A stretch of 64,000 nt of DNA from the NCBI RefSeq assembly GCF_016918855.1, contig NZ_JADKYB010000003.1:124001-188000 (forward strand). Direction: 5' to 3'. The DNA is from Actinacidiphila acididurans. GTDB taxonomy: Bacteria; Actinomycetota; Actinomycetes; Streptomycetales; Streptomycetaceae. The notes beneath the pieces are model-generated. The model worked only from the letters and a program-made list of their open reading frames with translations, made no database searches and was not told the DNA's origin. The translations under genes and the position numbers were made by a program. Below, in pieces: positions 43,301-51,186 of the stretch. How positions within the stretch are numbered: the first letter of the stretch is position 1; each line of letters begins with the position of its first letter.

Positions 43301-44575
43301 CTGGGGGGCGGTGGCGGCCGTCGAGAGGCGGCCGGGGGCCGTCGCGCCGGTCGCGAAGCCGGTGCGAGAGACGGCGGTGGTGGCCGGAGCGGCCCGGCCC
43401 AGCCCCGTACTGCCGGGCAGGGTACGGCCGGTGGCGGTGGCGACGAGTTGGACGGCGATCCGGCCGGCGTCGCTCGCGGAGGAGTGGCCGGCGGTCGTAC
43501 CGTCGGCGGCCGGGCGGGCGCTTGCCGCGTGGCCGGCCACGGCCTGCCCGTCCAGCGAGACGCCGTCGACGACGTCCGGCAGGCTTCCGGTGATGGTCGT
43601 GGCCACGCCGTGCGGGACGGATCCGCTCAGCGATCTGGCCACCAGCACGGCGTGGCCGCCGCGGCCGTTGAACAGGCCGGTGCTTGTCAACTCTCCGTGA
43701 GCGAGCCGGGTCAGCCGGCCGCCGGCCACGCGGAGGACGTCGGCGTCGACGCCGTGCTTCGCCAGGAACGTCGCGTTTCCGGCCTGGTCGGCGACGATGT
43801 CGAAGACCTGGCCGGGCCCCGTGGCGAGGGCCTGTACGGTGCCCCGCTCGTCCACCTGCACCAGGGAAGCGCCGCGCGCGGCCAGGATCCGGCCCTTCCC
43901 CGCGGGTACCGCGCTGGTCAACTGACCGGGTTCGGTGATCGGCGCGGAGACGGTCGCGGTGTCGGCGTGCACGGTGAGCAGTTGGGTGCCCTGCTCGTCC
44001 GTTCCGAGGCTGCGGGTCAGCACCGCATCGTCACCGGCTCCGCACCCGGGCGAGGAGTACGTCAGCGCGACGCCCGAGGTGACCGGGTGGACCTTGCCGT
44101 CCGGGACGTCCACCACGTAAGCGAAGGCGCCCCGGTCCCGGAGCGTCGGTACGTCGGCGAAGCCCGCGGGCGCCACGACGGCGACGACGTGCTTGCCGTC
44201 GCCGGTCGGGCACGAGTAGCCGGTCCAGGCCGAAGCGTCCAGGTCCAGCGGTTTGAGCGTAGCCAGCGGCTGCCAGACGAAGCCGGACCGGCCGGCCGCG
44301 GTGAACAGGTGGTATCCCGCGGAGTCCTCGGCGGTGTCGAGGATCAGGTCGCGGGAGTCGTACCAGCCGGGGCCGAGGTAGCGGGCCCGTTCGGTGGGGG
44401 AGGTGGCGGCAGCCGGAGCGCTGCTCCTGTGCTTGGCAGGGGCCGGAGCGGTGCTCGTGGGCTTGGGGGTGGGCGGTGCGGCGAGCGCCGGGGGGCCGCT
44501 CAAGGAGAGCAGCACGGCTGTTGTCGCCACTGTCGCGCTCGTGGCCAGGACGTGCCTGGCCCAGGTGCGGTGCAT
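40361..44575 (-). CDS. Large secreted protein with transglycosylase-like and golvesin-like domains
   Basis: This 1404-aa protein has a Sec signal (VATTAVLLSLSGPPALA) cleaved near residue 33. The N-terminal ~450 residues are Ala/Thr-rich and beta-propeller-like. A lysozyme-fold transglycosylase-like region follows, with LLAQESNFEQASWH supplying the putative catalytic Glu and YGIAQVTTGM resembling the second SLT motif. Further on, YHVLAHTP...TDSAHYKV and DEWQSVGYFQLG match the golvesin/Xly C-terminal-like wall-binding module. The last ~350 residues are not recognised. ATG 44575 precedes a clear signal peptide. The protein probably remodels or binds cell-wall glycan outside the cell. It is convergent with the SARP gene. 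Large size and mixed modules make precise function uncertain. Confidence 0.85.
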   Translation of the reverse strand: MHRTWARHVLATSATVATTAVLLSLSGPPALAAPPTPKPTSTAPAPAKHRSSAPAAATSPTERARYLGPGWYDSRDLILDTAEDSAGYHLFTAAGRSGFVWQPLATLKPLDLDASAWTGYSCPTGDGKHVVAVVAPAGFADVPTLRDRGAFAYVVDVPDGKVHPVTSGVALTYSSPGCGAGDDAVLTRSLGTDEQGTQLLTVHADTATVSAPITEPGQLTSAVPAGKGRILAARGASLVQVDERGTVQALATGPGQVFDIVADQAGNATFLAKHGVDADVLRVAGGRLTRLAHGELTSTGLFNGRGGHAVLVARSLSGSVPHGVATTITGSLPDVVDGVSLDGQAVAGHAASARPAADGTTAGHSSASDAGRIAVQLVATATGRTLPGSTGLGRAAPATTAVSRTGFATGATAPGRLSTAATAPQTLACAVPRNDPTLQAMQPGAPQVQRAVDLAVTGQLTDQRPANFLNMGLAAYQPSADFPPHALTGGGTVPAQVFLGLLAQESNFEQASWHSLPGLSGNPLIADYYGSAGTVDVINYAAADCGYGIAQVTTGMAAYDPTYSQHGKMKIAVDYEENIAAGLQILEDKWNQLAAAGTIANNGDPSKIENWYLALWAYNTGFHPADSSGNSGLGWTNNPVNPAYPPNRDLFLRNGYGDASHPADWPYQERVLGWVEHPILNYKSQTSYLTPRYSGAIRGLIIPPTTLFCDGSDNCDASDPTKTFCGYGNLTKDDPLYYHCWWHQPVTWAPDCATSCATQSLAFAPGSADPGVTNPHPADCQSSLPAGAVIVDELATPSQNTAGCTGMNWTNGGAFTMTYGTNAAGDPIAAIDTHQLGAGFGGHLYFTHNRAASDPQHQVTGTWTAPLPSSLYHVLAHTPSTGGTTDSAHYKVTAADGTVYDRPISQHTSADEWQSVGYFQLGSNAQVTLNNVTDDSKLGTHDVAFDAVAFVPVSGTFQHHSFDAVSLFDPQQDITTHAPSSFQSPLNTMPMLYAWGLDRTVGGPDWANPQQQDVGLGGMSFPSCDTGPKTANCVGQATLTAVQNWGNEVQEAGDTATGTGTPDGMTPARLMQFSVPRPDLSKTPDQNYAADTSYKQKTHIDVTYAVDANGNVFSGSQSAVVTSRTGTTELPDWLVAFVAGVQTDYGIPIPDLSYDEVDANTYTGDPTHVPNPLVTGTAPGQAYMPHVSAPQVDSTGKCVAVKSISGGSIGYRPLDTQSGRTDANFSAWVGQIRNAVNAGRMPPQMATTATDFYNMFFRGWGDTNGSLFNGAPPIWQQVDMAFCSDGTVKSTQTVPNGDDSPENSLVAQSYMPNLYLYLDGKMVDQTGHPTTKPVQTGDFVNFSNIPGVNSDAGNAYDNCNITERGNGGNPWNIGPPAPGTSQNATPRHLIYCDDLSWYDDTYAP

Positions 44576-44621
44576 GTATCACTCCTCGCTTGCTGGTTGA
44601 GATCCGGATTGCGCGAGAGCG

Positions 44622-44666
44622 CCGGTGGGCGGCAGGAGCAATCGACGGGCTCCTGCCGCCCACCGG
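44622..44666. other. Perfect 18-bp inverted repeat upstream of the 1404-aa gene
   Basis: Arms at 44622-44639 and 44649-44666 are complementary over 18 bp with a 9-nt loop (AATCGACGG). The structure begins 46 bp upstream of the secreted-protein start codon and has no T-run in either direction. It may be a leader hairpin, an operator, or a terminator for transcription arriving from the lipoprotein gene. Confidence 0.7.
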
Positions 44667-44734
44667 ACGGATGAGGCGCGGGACTGACCGCCTCGGCGGC
44701 GATCGGCGTTGAGGCCGGCGAGACCGTCCGGCGA

Positions 44735-44845
44735 CCGACCTCTTCGGCACGGAGAAGACGGCCGAGGCGGCGCTCGCGCTCGGCGTTCCCGCGGAGAGGA
44801 TCTCCACGATCGCCGCCGGCCCCCTCCCACCCGGGGGGCGTGCGG
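44735..44845 (+). pseudogene. Possible oxidoreductase fragment
   Basis: The plus strand reads DLFGTEKTAEAALALGVPAERISTIAA, reminiscent of the nucleotide-domain end of zinc-type NADP oxidoreductases. No start, no Rossmann motif and no continuation are present. It is either a short gene relic or a chance resemblance. Confidence 0.3.
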
Positions 44846-44959
44846 CCGACCGGCGGCATCAGCAAGCGGCCCGAGGGCGAGTCGCGCGGGGTGCCCGCCA
44901 CCTTCCTGCTCGGTCCTGCTGCCCGGCCGTGGCGGGAGCGCTGTTCACCGGCGCCTGGC

Positions 44960-45919
44960 TCATCCCGCGGCCGCCCCGCCGGAGGCGATGATGCGCTGCG
45001 CCTTTGCGAGCCGGTCGTCCAGACTCCGTGTGAAGGCCGAGAGAGCCGCGGCGTGCGAGCCGATGTACTGCTTGTCGTACGCGGTCTCGACGGCTACCGC
45101 GACGCCCATCAGGTTCGTCGACAGTTTGCAGTCCAGATCCGCGGTCACCGTGGCGATCTCCTCACGCGTGTGAGTGAGGGGGACCGGGACCGCCCCCGGT
45201 CTCGGTACGGACCGCCACTTCCGGTCGAAATAGGCCGCCCCCGGTGACGCGTAGCCGAAGCCCTTGGACTTCATGCAGCGGCTCCACTCGGCGTTGGCAC
45301 CGACCATCCGGGGATCCGTCGCCGGAACCTTCGGCCCGCCGTCCGGCAACTCCTCGGAGTCCGCGGGCATCGGTGGATCCCCCACCTCTGCCCTTCCCCG
45401 GCCCAGGCACCCGTGGTCGGGCACGGCCTTACCGCCGTACACGGTGACGGGCCTGTTCGTTCTGTCCACGCCGTCGAGCACCGTGCGCACCGCGTCGGAG
45501 AGGGGCGGCTGGGGGCTGCCGTCGCCGACCGCGACCGCGTCGTACCCGTCATTCCTCGGGGCGGCCGGATCGAAGAAGCCGTAGACCACCGAACGCCTCT
45601 TGAGATCCCGAGGAGTGTCGCTGAACGCGTCGCCCCACTGCGGAGCCGGATAGGACAGGCCGTAACTCCGCATGCACTGCTGGGTCACCACGGTGGAAGC
45701 CTCGAACAACGTCCTGGTCTGCTCGACGGTGACCTCGTAGGAGTCGATGGGCAACGCGATCTGGTCGACCGATGTGATCACGGGGACGTGGCCGAGCGGC
45801 GGCGGCGAACCGTGCTGCTCAGCCGCTCCGTGGGCACAGGAGGCCACAGGGATCAGCATTGCCAGAACTGCCGCACATCGTGCTGCACTGATAGCCGGAG
45901 CGGTCTTGATGCTCACCAT
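44960..45919 (-). CDS. Putative secreted lipoprotein of unknown function
   Basis: This 319-aa lipoprotein has a signal peptide (CAAVLAMLIPVA) and lipobox VASC. The mature protein has four further cysteines (QQCMRSYG, HGCLGRG, SRCMKSKGFG and DLDCKL), spaced to make two disulfides. The CMxSxGxxYP-like repeats around the first and third Cys recur in uncharacterised actinobacterial lipoproteins. The C-terminus is a helical region. No enzyme motif is visible. It lies between the 1404-aa secreted protein and a small secreted protein, all on the minus strand. Confidence 0.8.
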   Translation of the reverse strand: MVSIKTAPAISAARCAAVLAMLIPVASCAHGAAEQHGSPPPLGHVPVITSVDQIALPIDSYEVTVEQTRTLFEASTVVTQQCMRSYGLSYPAPQWGDAFSDTPRDLKRRSVVYGFFDPAAPRNDGYDAVAVGDGSPQPPLSDAVRTVLDGVDRTNRPVTVYGGKAVPDHGCLGRGRAEVGDPPMPADSEELPDGGPKVPATDPRMVGANAEWSRCMKSKGFGYASPGAAYFDRKWRSVPRPGAVPVPLTHTREEIATVTADLDCKLSTNLMGVAVAVETAYDKQYIGSHAAALSAFTRSLDDRLAKAQRIIASGGAAAG

Positions 45920-46101
45920 GCGACCTCGGTTGGTCCCGGTTGTCTGTGTTCGGTGGTGGCGGCCACTGCGGTGACCGGTGACCGGTGACCGCAGTGGCCG
46001 GGACGGCGTTGCCGCGTGCCGGCTTCACGGGGTGGACCGGCGCGAGGCGTGCCCGGACGGGCGGACAGCACCCACCGCGTGCCGGGCGGAGCCGACTGGC
46101 G

Positions 46102-46464
46102 CTAGTTGTTGGTGATGTAGATCCACCGTGTCGTCCAGTAGCAGCCGGACGGACAGTCGGGCACCACCATGCTGCCCGGGCTGAAGTGGACCGGAATCCA
46201 GCCGGAATCAGCCTGGACATAGCCGGTGTCGTTGCCGCTGCCGACCGCCCACGAGTTGGGAATGTTGGCCCAGCCGGGGCCGGTGTTCCCGTCCTTGACC
46301 AGCGTGTAGCAGTAGTTGCCGCCGTCGCTGTACACGGTCACCTGGTTGGTCGGGCAGCCGACGTTGACGACGGTGGCGCCGGCCGGTGCGGCCAGTGCGA
46401 CACTGCCGGCGAGGACGCCGCCGGCGACGGCGACCGCCGCGAGCTTCCTACGGACCCTCATCAT
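46102..46464 (-). CDS. Small secreted cysteine-containing protein
   Basis: This 120-aa protein has a clear Sec signal (KLAAVAVAGGVLAGSVALAAPAGA) and a ~90-residue mature part with four cysteines (NVGCPTN, GNYCYTL, PDCPSGC) and many aromatic and Gly residues. The composition and size suggest a compact disulfide-bonded beta fold, possibly beta/gamma-crystallin-like, but no diagnostic motif is clear. The copy-2 SARP box lies 65 bp upstream, in the divergent promoter. Confidence 0.75.
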   Translation of the reverse strand: MMRVRRKLAAVAVAGGVLAGSVALAAPAGATVVNVGCPTNQVTVYSDGGNYCYTLVKDGNTGPGWANIPNSWAVGSGNDTGYVQADSGWIPVHFSPGSMVVPDCPSGCYWTTRWIYITNN

Positions 46465-46511
46465 CGTGTACTCCGTTTTCGTCGCGTGGGAACGAGCTGG
46501 ATACCTGCCCG

Positions 46512-46606
46512 TGACGCTACGAATACGAGTCCGCCGGCCGTCCTAGGTTCGTCCTAGTGCGAGGTCGGCCAGGGGACCGGCGCTGATCGTGACGTGCCGG
46601 AGGGGG
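46512..46606 (+). repeat. Second copy of the SARP promoter region
   Basis: About 60 bp from 46512 match 37261 onward with only a handful of mismatches, and looser identity continues to about 46606, including CGCTGATCGTG and the G-rich ribosome-binding site. Both copies have the same orientation. In copy 2 no SARP gene follows: the equivalent GTG start (46610) meets a TAG after nine codons. Confidence 0.75.
46529..46557 (+). promoter_or_regulatory. SARP box copy 2: three direct heptamers at 11-bp spacing
   Basis: GTCCGCC (46529-46535), GTCCTAG (46540-46546) and GTCCTAG (46551-46557) reproduce the site at 37278-37306. It is a predicted second target of the SARP, upstream of a small gene at 46746 and divergent from the secreted protein at 46102. 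Confidence 0.68.
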
Positions 46607-46745
46607 ACGGTGGACCGGGCCCCGGCTTCGGGCCCGTAGCCGCCTGCTCTGGCTCAGTGGATAGGGCGATGCCCCGTCCTGCTCCGATGCCGCTGCTGGT
46701 GGTGGTGCTGTCGCGGGCGCCATTGGACGGGTTAGGCTCGTACTC

Positions 46746-47039
46746 GTGTCCGTCGATGACCGACTCACCCGGGCCATGGGGATGTTCGTCACGCACGAAC
46801 CTCACGGCTTCCCGCATCTGGACCCCGATTGCCTTGAGCGAGAGTTCGGAACCGTGGCTGCGGAGCTTCGGCCGCAACTGGAGGCGCTGGTGACGGAGAT
46901 GATGGCGCTGCCGTTTCAGGGCGAGGATCTGGCTACCGGAACGCGGACGGCGGAGGCGACAATGAGCGAGCGGCATCCTGAGCTCGGCCCAGAGGCCATA
47001 GCCGCACTTGGCTCGTACTACAGCTACTGCCATTTCTGA
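46746..47039 (+). CDS. Small hypothetical protein
   Basis: This 97-aa soluble, acidic protein starts at GTG 46746 and ends ALGSYYSYCHF. The final ALGxYYSYC pattern and RHPELGPEAIAALG segment look like a conserved actinobacterial short family, but no function is known to me. It has no signal peptide or membrane segment. The ribosome-binding site is weak. It is the first intact plus-strand gene after the copy-2 SARP box. Confidence 0.6.
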   Translation: MSVDDRLTRAMGMFVTHEPHGFPHLDPDCLEREFGTVAAELRPQLEALVTEMMALPFQGEDLATGTRTAEATMSERHPELGPEAIAALGSYYSYCHF

Positions 47040-47307
47040 TGCTGGGTCACGCCACGTTCGCTCTGGCGACGATTTCGCATCGGCGTTTGTCCTGGGCGTA
47101 CTTGTTCCGCCTGCCCCGCGCGGGTGCACGGGGCGGTGCCGCCATCGGCGCGATCTTCGCGTAGCCTCACCTGGGACGGGCCGGGGCTGGACAAGCCCTG
47201 CTGGACGCCCCGTCCGGGTGTGAAGTCCCGGAGAAGTCCCCCAGATGCCGCCGCACCCCGTTCTGCCCTGCGTTCGCGCAGGTCAGGCAGGGGGCCGGCA
47301 GCTGCTT

Positions 47308-50300
47308 TCAGATGTCCCGGAAGAGCGCCAGCCGGGAGGCCAGGGCCGCTGCTTCCGTGCGGCTGGTGACGCCGAGTTTGGCGAGGACGGACGAGACGTG
47401 GAGGCCGGCCGTCTTGGGGGAGATGCCCAGGTCCTCGCCTATCTGGCGGTTGCTGTGGCCGACCGCGACCAGGCGCAGGACCTCGCGCTCGCGGGCAGTG
47501 AGCCCGTCCGCGCCCGTCGCGGCGGGGGAGCGGGGCGGCCGTAGGGGCCGGCTCCCGTTGCGTGCGGGGGCGGGTTCGCGCCGGGCCGGACGCAGGGCGA
47601 TGCCGCGGGCGGTCGCGAGATCGGCGAGCCGGGCCGCCAACAGGACCGCGCCCAGATCTGTGGCCGCCGTGTGGGCCTGCCGCAGCAGTGCGGTGCCGGC
47701 CCGGGTGCGGCCCCGGTCCAGCAGGGCGGCCGCCCATCTGCCGCGTACCGAGGCCAGTTCGTACGGGCGCTCCAGCCCCGCGAAGGCGGAGGCGGCCCGG
47801 GCCCACGGATCCAGGACGGGGTTGCCCGCGGCCCGCGCGAGTTCGGCGTCCAGCCAGAGCCGGTGCGCGCGCCACACCGGTATCGCGTGCCCCATCCCGA
47901 CCGCGTGACCGCGGATCGCCGCGAGGATCTGCCGGCCGTCGGCGTCAGCACCGCGGGACTCCCGTACGTCCCCCTCGACGGCCGCGGCCGTGCACAGCAT
48001 CGGCAGGGCGTACCGCTCCGTGCCCGGCGACAGCCCGAGGGCCGCGATCCGCCGGAACTCCGCCCGGGCCGCGTCGATGTCGCCGTCGCACGCCGCCACC
48101 CGCATCGCCACCTCCGCCGGGTGGACGAGAAGCCACGGCTGCGGATCGTGACCGCCGAACTGCTCGCGCGCTCGGGACACATGCTTGCGGGCCGCCGCCA
48201 ACTCGCCCTGCACGAGGGCGATCTGAGCCCGGCGTACCGCGGCCAGCCCGTGCGCCGTGCGGGACCGGGCCGACGCCGCCGCCTCGTCGATCGCCTCGAG
48301 CGACTGCGGCCAGCGGCCCAATGAGTACAGCGACAGGGACTGGTCACAGCGCACCCGCGCCTCCGCGTCGACCAGCCCGCGAGCCCGGCACAACCGGGCC
48401 GCCTCCTCGGCCGCGGCCACCGCCTCGGCCGAACGGCCCGCGCCCTCCAGCGCCGAGGGCAGCGCGAGCCCGACCCGGCCGAGCAGCGCGGCCGACCCCG
48501 TCTCCTCGGCGATCCCTCGCAGCGCGGACAACTCGGCCAGGCCCTCCTGGTAGCCGGCGGTTGCCGCCTTGAGCCGGCCGCGGGCGATCCGGGCGTCCAG
48601 CGCGACCTCCCGCGCCCCGGCTTCCTCCGCGTACCGCACGGCACGCTCGGCGGCCTCCACGGTGTCCGGTCCCGGCTGATGCCGGGCGCCCCACTCGGAC
48701 GCCTCCGCCAGTACGACAGCGTGAACGGCGGACGGCGCCAGGCCCCGTACGCGTTCCTGCGCGCGGTCCAGCTCGCGCAGGCCGTCCCCCAGGGCCAAGT
48801 CCTGGACCAGCAGCGAACGCTGCACCCAGAACCAGGCGGCGGCCGCCCGATCACCAGAGGCCTCCGCAGTCGACACCCCCTCTTCGGTCAACGCCAGCGC
48901 CCGCTCCCGGTTGACGCTCAGCCGCGCCGCCAGCGCGGCTTCCGCCACCACGTCGAGCCGGGTCAGGGGCGCTTCGTCGAGTTCGGGCGGTTCCGTGGTG
49001 CGGGCCGGGTCGGGGGTAACTGTCGTACGGGGCGGGAGGGTCGCGTCGGCCGTACGGTCGGCTGTGGCCGCACCCGTGGCGCCGCCGGGATTGGACACCC
49101 CATCCGCAGTGTCGGCCCCGCCCGTCCGATCGGTCCTGTCCGTGTCGGCCGGGTCGGTTGCGTCCGTCGTCGGGGCCGCAGTGGCCGGGTTCGTGGCACG
49201 GTCGGGGCCGGGCACTTCGCTCGATGCGCCGGTCTCGCCCGCCCGGGCTGTTCCGTCCAGGCCGAGTGTCGTACTGGTCGGGCCGGTTGCCTCCGACGTA
49301 CGGGTCGCCACGGCCGTGGCCCCGTCGGGGCCGGACGCCCCTCCCGCCGAGTCGGCCACGCCCGCCGCCGCCGGACGCAAGTGCCGGAAGGAAGCGGCGT
49401 CCGGTGGACGCAGGCCCGTACGGACCTGCTCGGGTGCGCGGTCCCACAGCCGAAGCACGCGTTCGAGCATCTGGAGCTGCTCGGCGTGGGCGTGCCGGTG
49501 GTGGGCGTCGGCGGCTGCCCGGAGGCCTGTCGGCAGGGCCTTGGACACGTCGTCGGCGGCGAACCAGTGGCCTGCGAGCCGGGTGGCACGTTCGTCCGGG
49601 CGGACCAGGGACGGGTCGGCCTCCAGGGCCCGCGCGTACCGCTGGTTGAGCAGGGCGCGTTCGCCCGGCAGGATCTCGTCGCCGACCGCGTCGCGGACCA
49701 GGGCGTGGCGGAAGCGGTGGCCCGGGCGGTCAGGATCCGGTGCGAGCAGGAGGATGCCGCCGGCCACGGCCGCGCGCAGGGCCTCGTTCAGCTCGCTCTC
49801 CGGCAGTCCCGCCACCGCGCGCAGCAGCGGGTACTCCACGTCCGTGCCGCTCTCGGCGATCAGGCGGGCCACCTGCCGTGCCGTCGCGGGCAGGGCGCGC
49901 AGCCGAGCCGACAGCAGTCCGCGCACCGACTCGTCCACGTCCTGGGTGCGCGCCAGCTCCGCCACGTAGAACGGGTTGCCCTGCGAGCGCCGGTGGATCG
50001 CGTCCACCAGCGGCGGCGAGGGCTCCGCCGACAGGATCGCGGCGACCTGTTGCCGTACCTCGTCCCGGGTCAGTCCGGGCAGCACGACGTCCGTCACCGT
50101 GGGCAGCCGCCGCAGTTCGGACACCACGGGCAGCAACGGGTGGCCGGCGACCAGGTCGCCGGTGCGGTAGGTGCCGACCAGGGTGAGTTGCCCGGTGCGC
50201 TGCGGGCGGCACAGGTACGCCAGCAGGCTCAGCGTGGACTCGTCCGCCCAGTGCAGGTCCTCCAGCACCAGGACGAGGGGCCGCTCCCCGCCCAGTTGCT

Positions 50301-50715
50301 CCAGCGCCCGGGCGGTCAGCTCGAACAGCCGTGAGGCGCCGTCGGGTTCGGGGACCGGCGGCCGGACCTCGCTCGGTTCGGGCACGAGGGCGGCGAGCAT
50401 GTCCTCCCGGCCGCCAACGGCCGCGGCCACCTCGGCCGGCAGTTGCCGCCGCAACGACCGCAACACGGTGGTGAACGGCGCGAAGGGCAGCCGCTGCGCT
50501 CCCGCCGCCACGCACTCGCCGACCGCTACGACGGCGCCCCGGCCCATCGCCACCGTGCCCAGCTCCTGGACCAGCCGCGTCTTGCCGATCCCGGCGTCCC
50601 CGCCGACGAGCACGATCCGCGGCTCCCCGCCGCGCGCACGCTCGAACGCGTCGACCAGGAGGGCCACGTGCTCTTCCCGGCCGACGAGCACCGAGGAATC
50701 AGACGGGCCAGCCAC
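47308..50715 (-). CDS. LAL-family LuxR transcriptional regulator
   Basis: This 1135-aa regulator has an N-terminal AAA-type ATPase with Walker A GGDAGIGKTR (about residues 34-43) and Walker B LVLVLEDLHWAD, a long helical TPR-like middle, and a C-terminal LuxR helix-turn-helix (LTAREREVLRLV...NRQIGEDLGISPKTAGLHVSSV). An unusual ~160-residue linker rich in Ala, Thr, Asp and Gly separates the ATPase from the TPR part (about residues 475-635). GTG 50715 is preferred; a GATAAT hexamer seven bases upstream suggests a leaderless mRNA. The target genes are not evident from position. Confidence 0.9.
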   Translation of the reverse strand: MAGPSDSSVLVGREEHVALLVDAFERARGGEPRIVLVGGDAGIGKTRLVQELGTVAMGRGAVVAVGECVAAGAQRLPFAPFTTVLRSLRRQLPAEVAAAVGGREDMLAALVPEPSEVRPPVPEPDGASRLFELTARALEQLGGERPLVLVLEDLHWADESTLSLLAYLCRPQRTGQLTLVGTYRTGDLVAGHPLLPVVSELRRLPTVTDVVLPGLTRDEVRQQVAAILSAEPSPPLVDAIHRRSQGNPFYVAELARTQDVDESVRGLLSARLRALPATARQVARLIAESGTDVEYPLLRAVAGLPESELNEALRAAVAGGILLLAPDPDRPGHRFRHALVRDAVGDEILPGERALLNQRYARALEADPSLVRPDERATRLAGHWFAADDVSKALPTGLRAAADAHHRHAHAEQLQMLERVLRLWDRAPEQVRTGLRPPDAASFRHLRPAAAGVADSAGGASGPDGATAVATRTSEATGPTSTTLGLDGTARAGETGASSEVPGPDRATNPATAAPTTDATDPADTDRTDRTGGADTADGVSNPGGATGAATADRTADATLPPRTTVTPDPARTTEPPELDEAPLTRLDVVAEAALAARLSVNRERALALTEEGVSTAEASGDRAAAAWFWVQRSLLVQDLALGDGLRELDRAQERVRGLAPSAVHAVVLAEASEWGARHQPGPDTVEAAERAVRYAEEAGAREVALDARIARGRLKAATAGYQEGLAELSALRGIAEETGSAALLGRVGLALPSALEGAGRSAEAVAAAEEAARLCRARGLVDAEARVRCDQSLSLYSLGRWPQSLEAIDEAAASARSRTAHGLAAVRRAQIALVQGELAAARKHVSRAREQFGGHDPQPWLLVHPAEVAMRVAACDGDIDAARAEFRRIAALGLSPGTERYALPMLCTAAAVEGDVRESRGADADGRQILAAIRGHAVGMGHAIPVWRAHRLWLDAELARAAGNPVLDPWARAASAFAGLERPYELASVRGRWAAALLDRGRTRAGTALLRQAHTAATDLGAVLLAARLADLATARGIALRPARREPAPARNGSRPLRPPRSPAATGADGLTAREREVLRLVAVGHSNRQIGEDLGISPKTAGLHVSSVLAKLGVTSRTEAAALASRLALFRDI

Positions 50716-51186
50716 CGGTCGATTATCCCGCACATCCTGTGCCGGAGGCCCTGCGCAACGCCCATGAGCACCGGCAGGTACGGACCAAGTGGCCGCCCGC
50801 GCGGGTGCATTGTTGCCGGGACGAGTCCCGCCGACGCGGGAAGGCGCGGCCACGGTGACGCCTTCCCGGCAGGCGGCCCGGACTTGACCTCGGGGAACGG
50901 GGCGTGCGGTCGCGCGTTCATCGACCTGCTCCGGGGGGAGACACCGCCCGGGTACGGCAGATGGGCCCGTTGACCGGTTCCGCTTCGTGGTCGGTGGCGA
51001 CCATCGCCGGCTTCGGGCAGAGCGGCGGCCGTACGCGGTTCGGGCAGGTCGGCGCCCTCAGGATCGAGCCACGGCCGGCTTCCCGACGCCCCGTCAGCCC
51101 CGGTCGTCTCGTGTCCGCCACGCTTCCGCTCGCCCATCGGAGTGGTCCGACGGGACGGAACCCGGGGACGGCTTATTGTCGATGCC
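50716..51186. other. Divergent intergenic region, no gene seen
   Basis: This 471-bp stretch separates the LAL regulator from the dinucleotide-binding reductase. I found no supported coding frame and no strong repeat. It must contain both promoters. Confidence 0.45.

Noticed and set aside
39971..44674. 1567-aa plus-strand open frame
   Set aside because: It is antisense to the 1404-aa secreted protein, which has a signal peptide and recognisable domains. The frame is Gly/Val/Arg-rich without motifs, typical of high-GC shadow frames.
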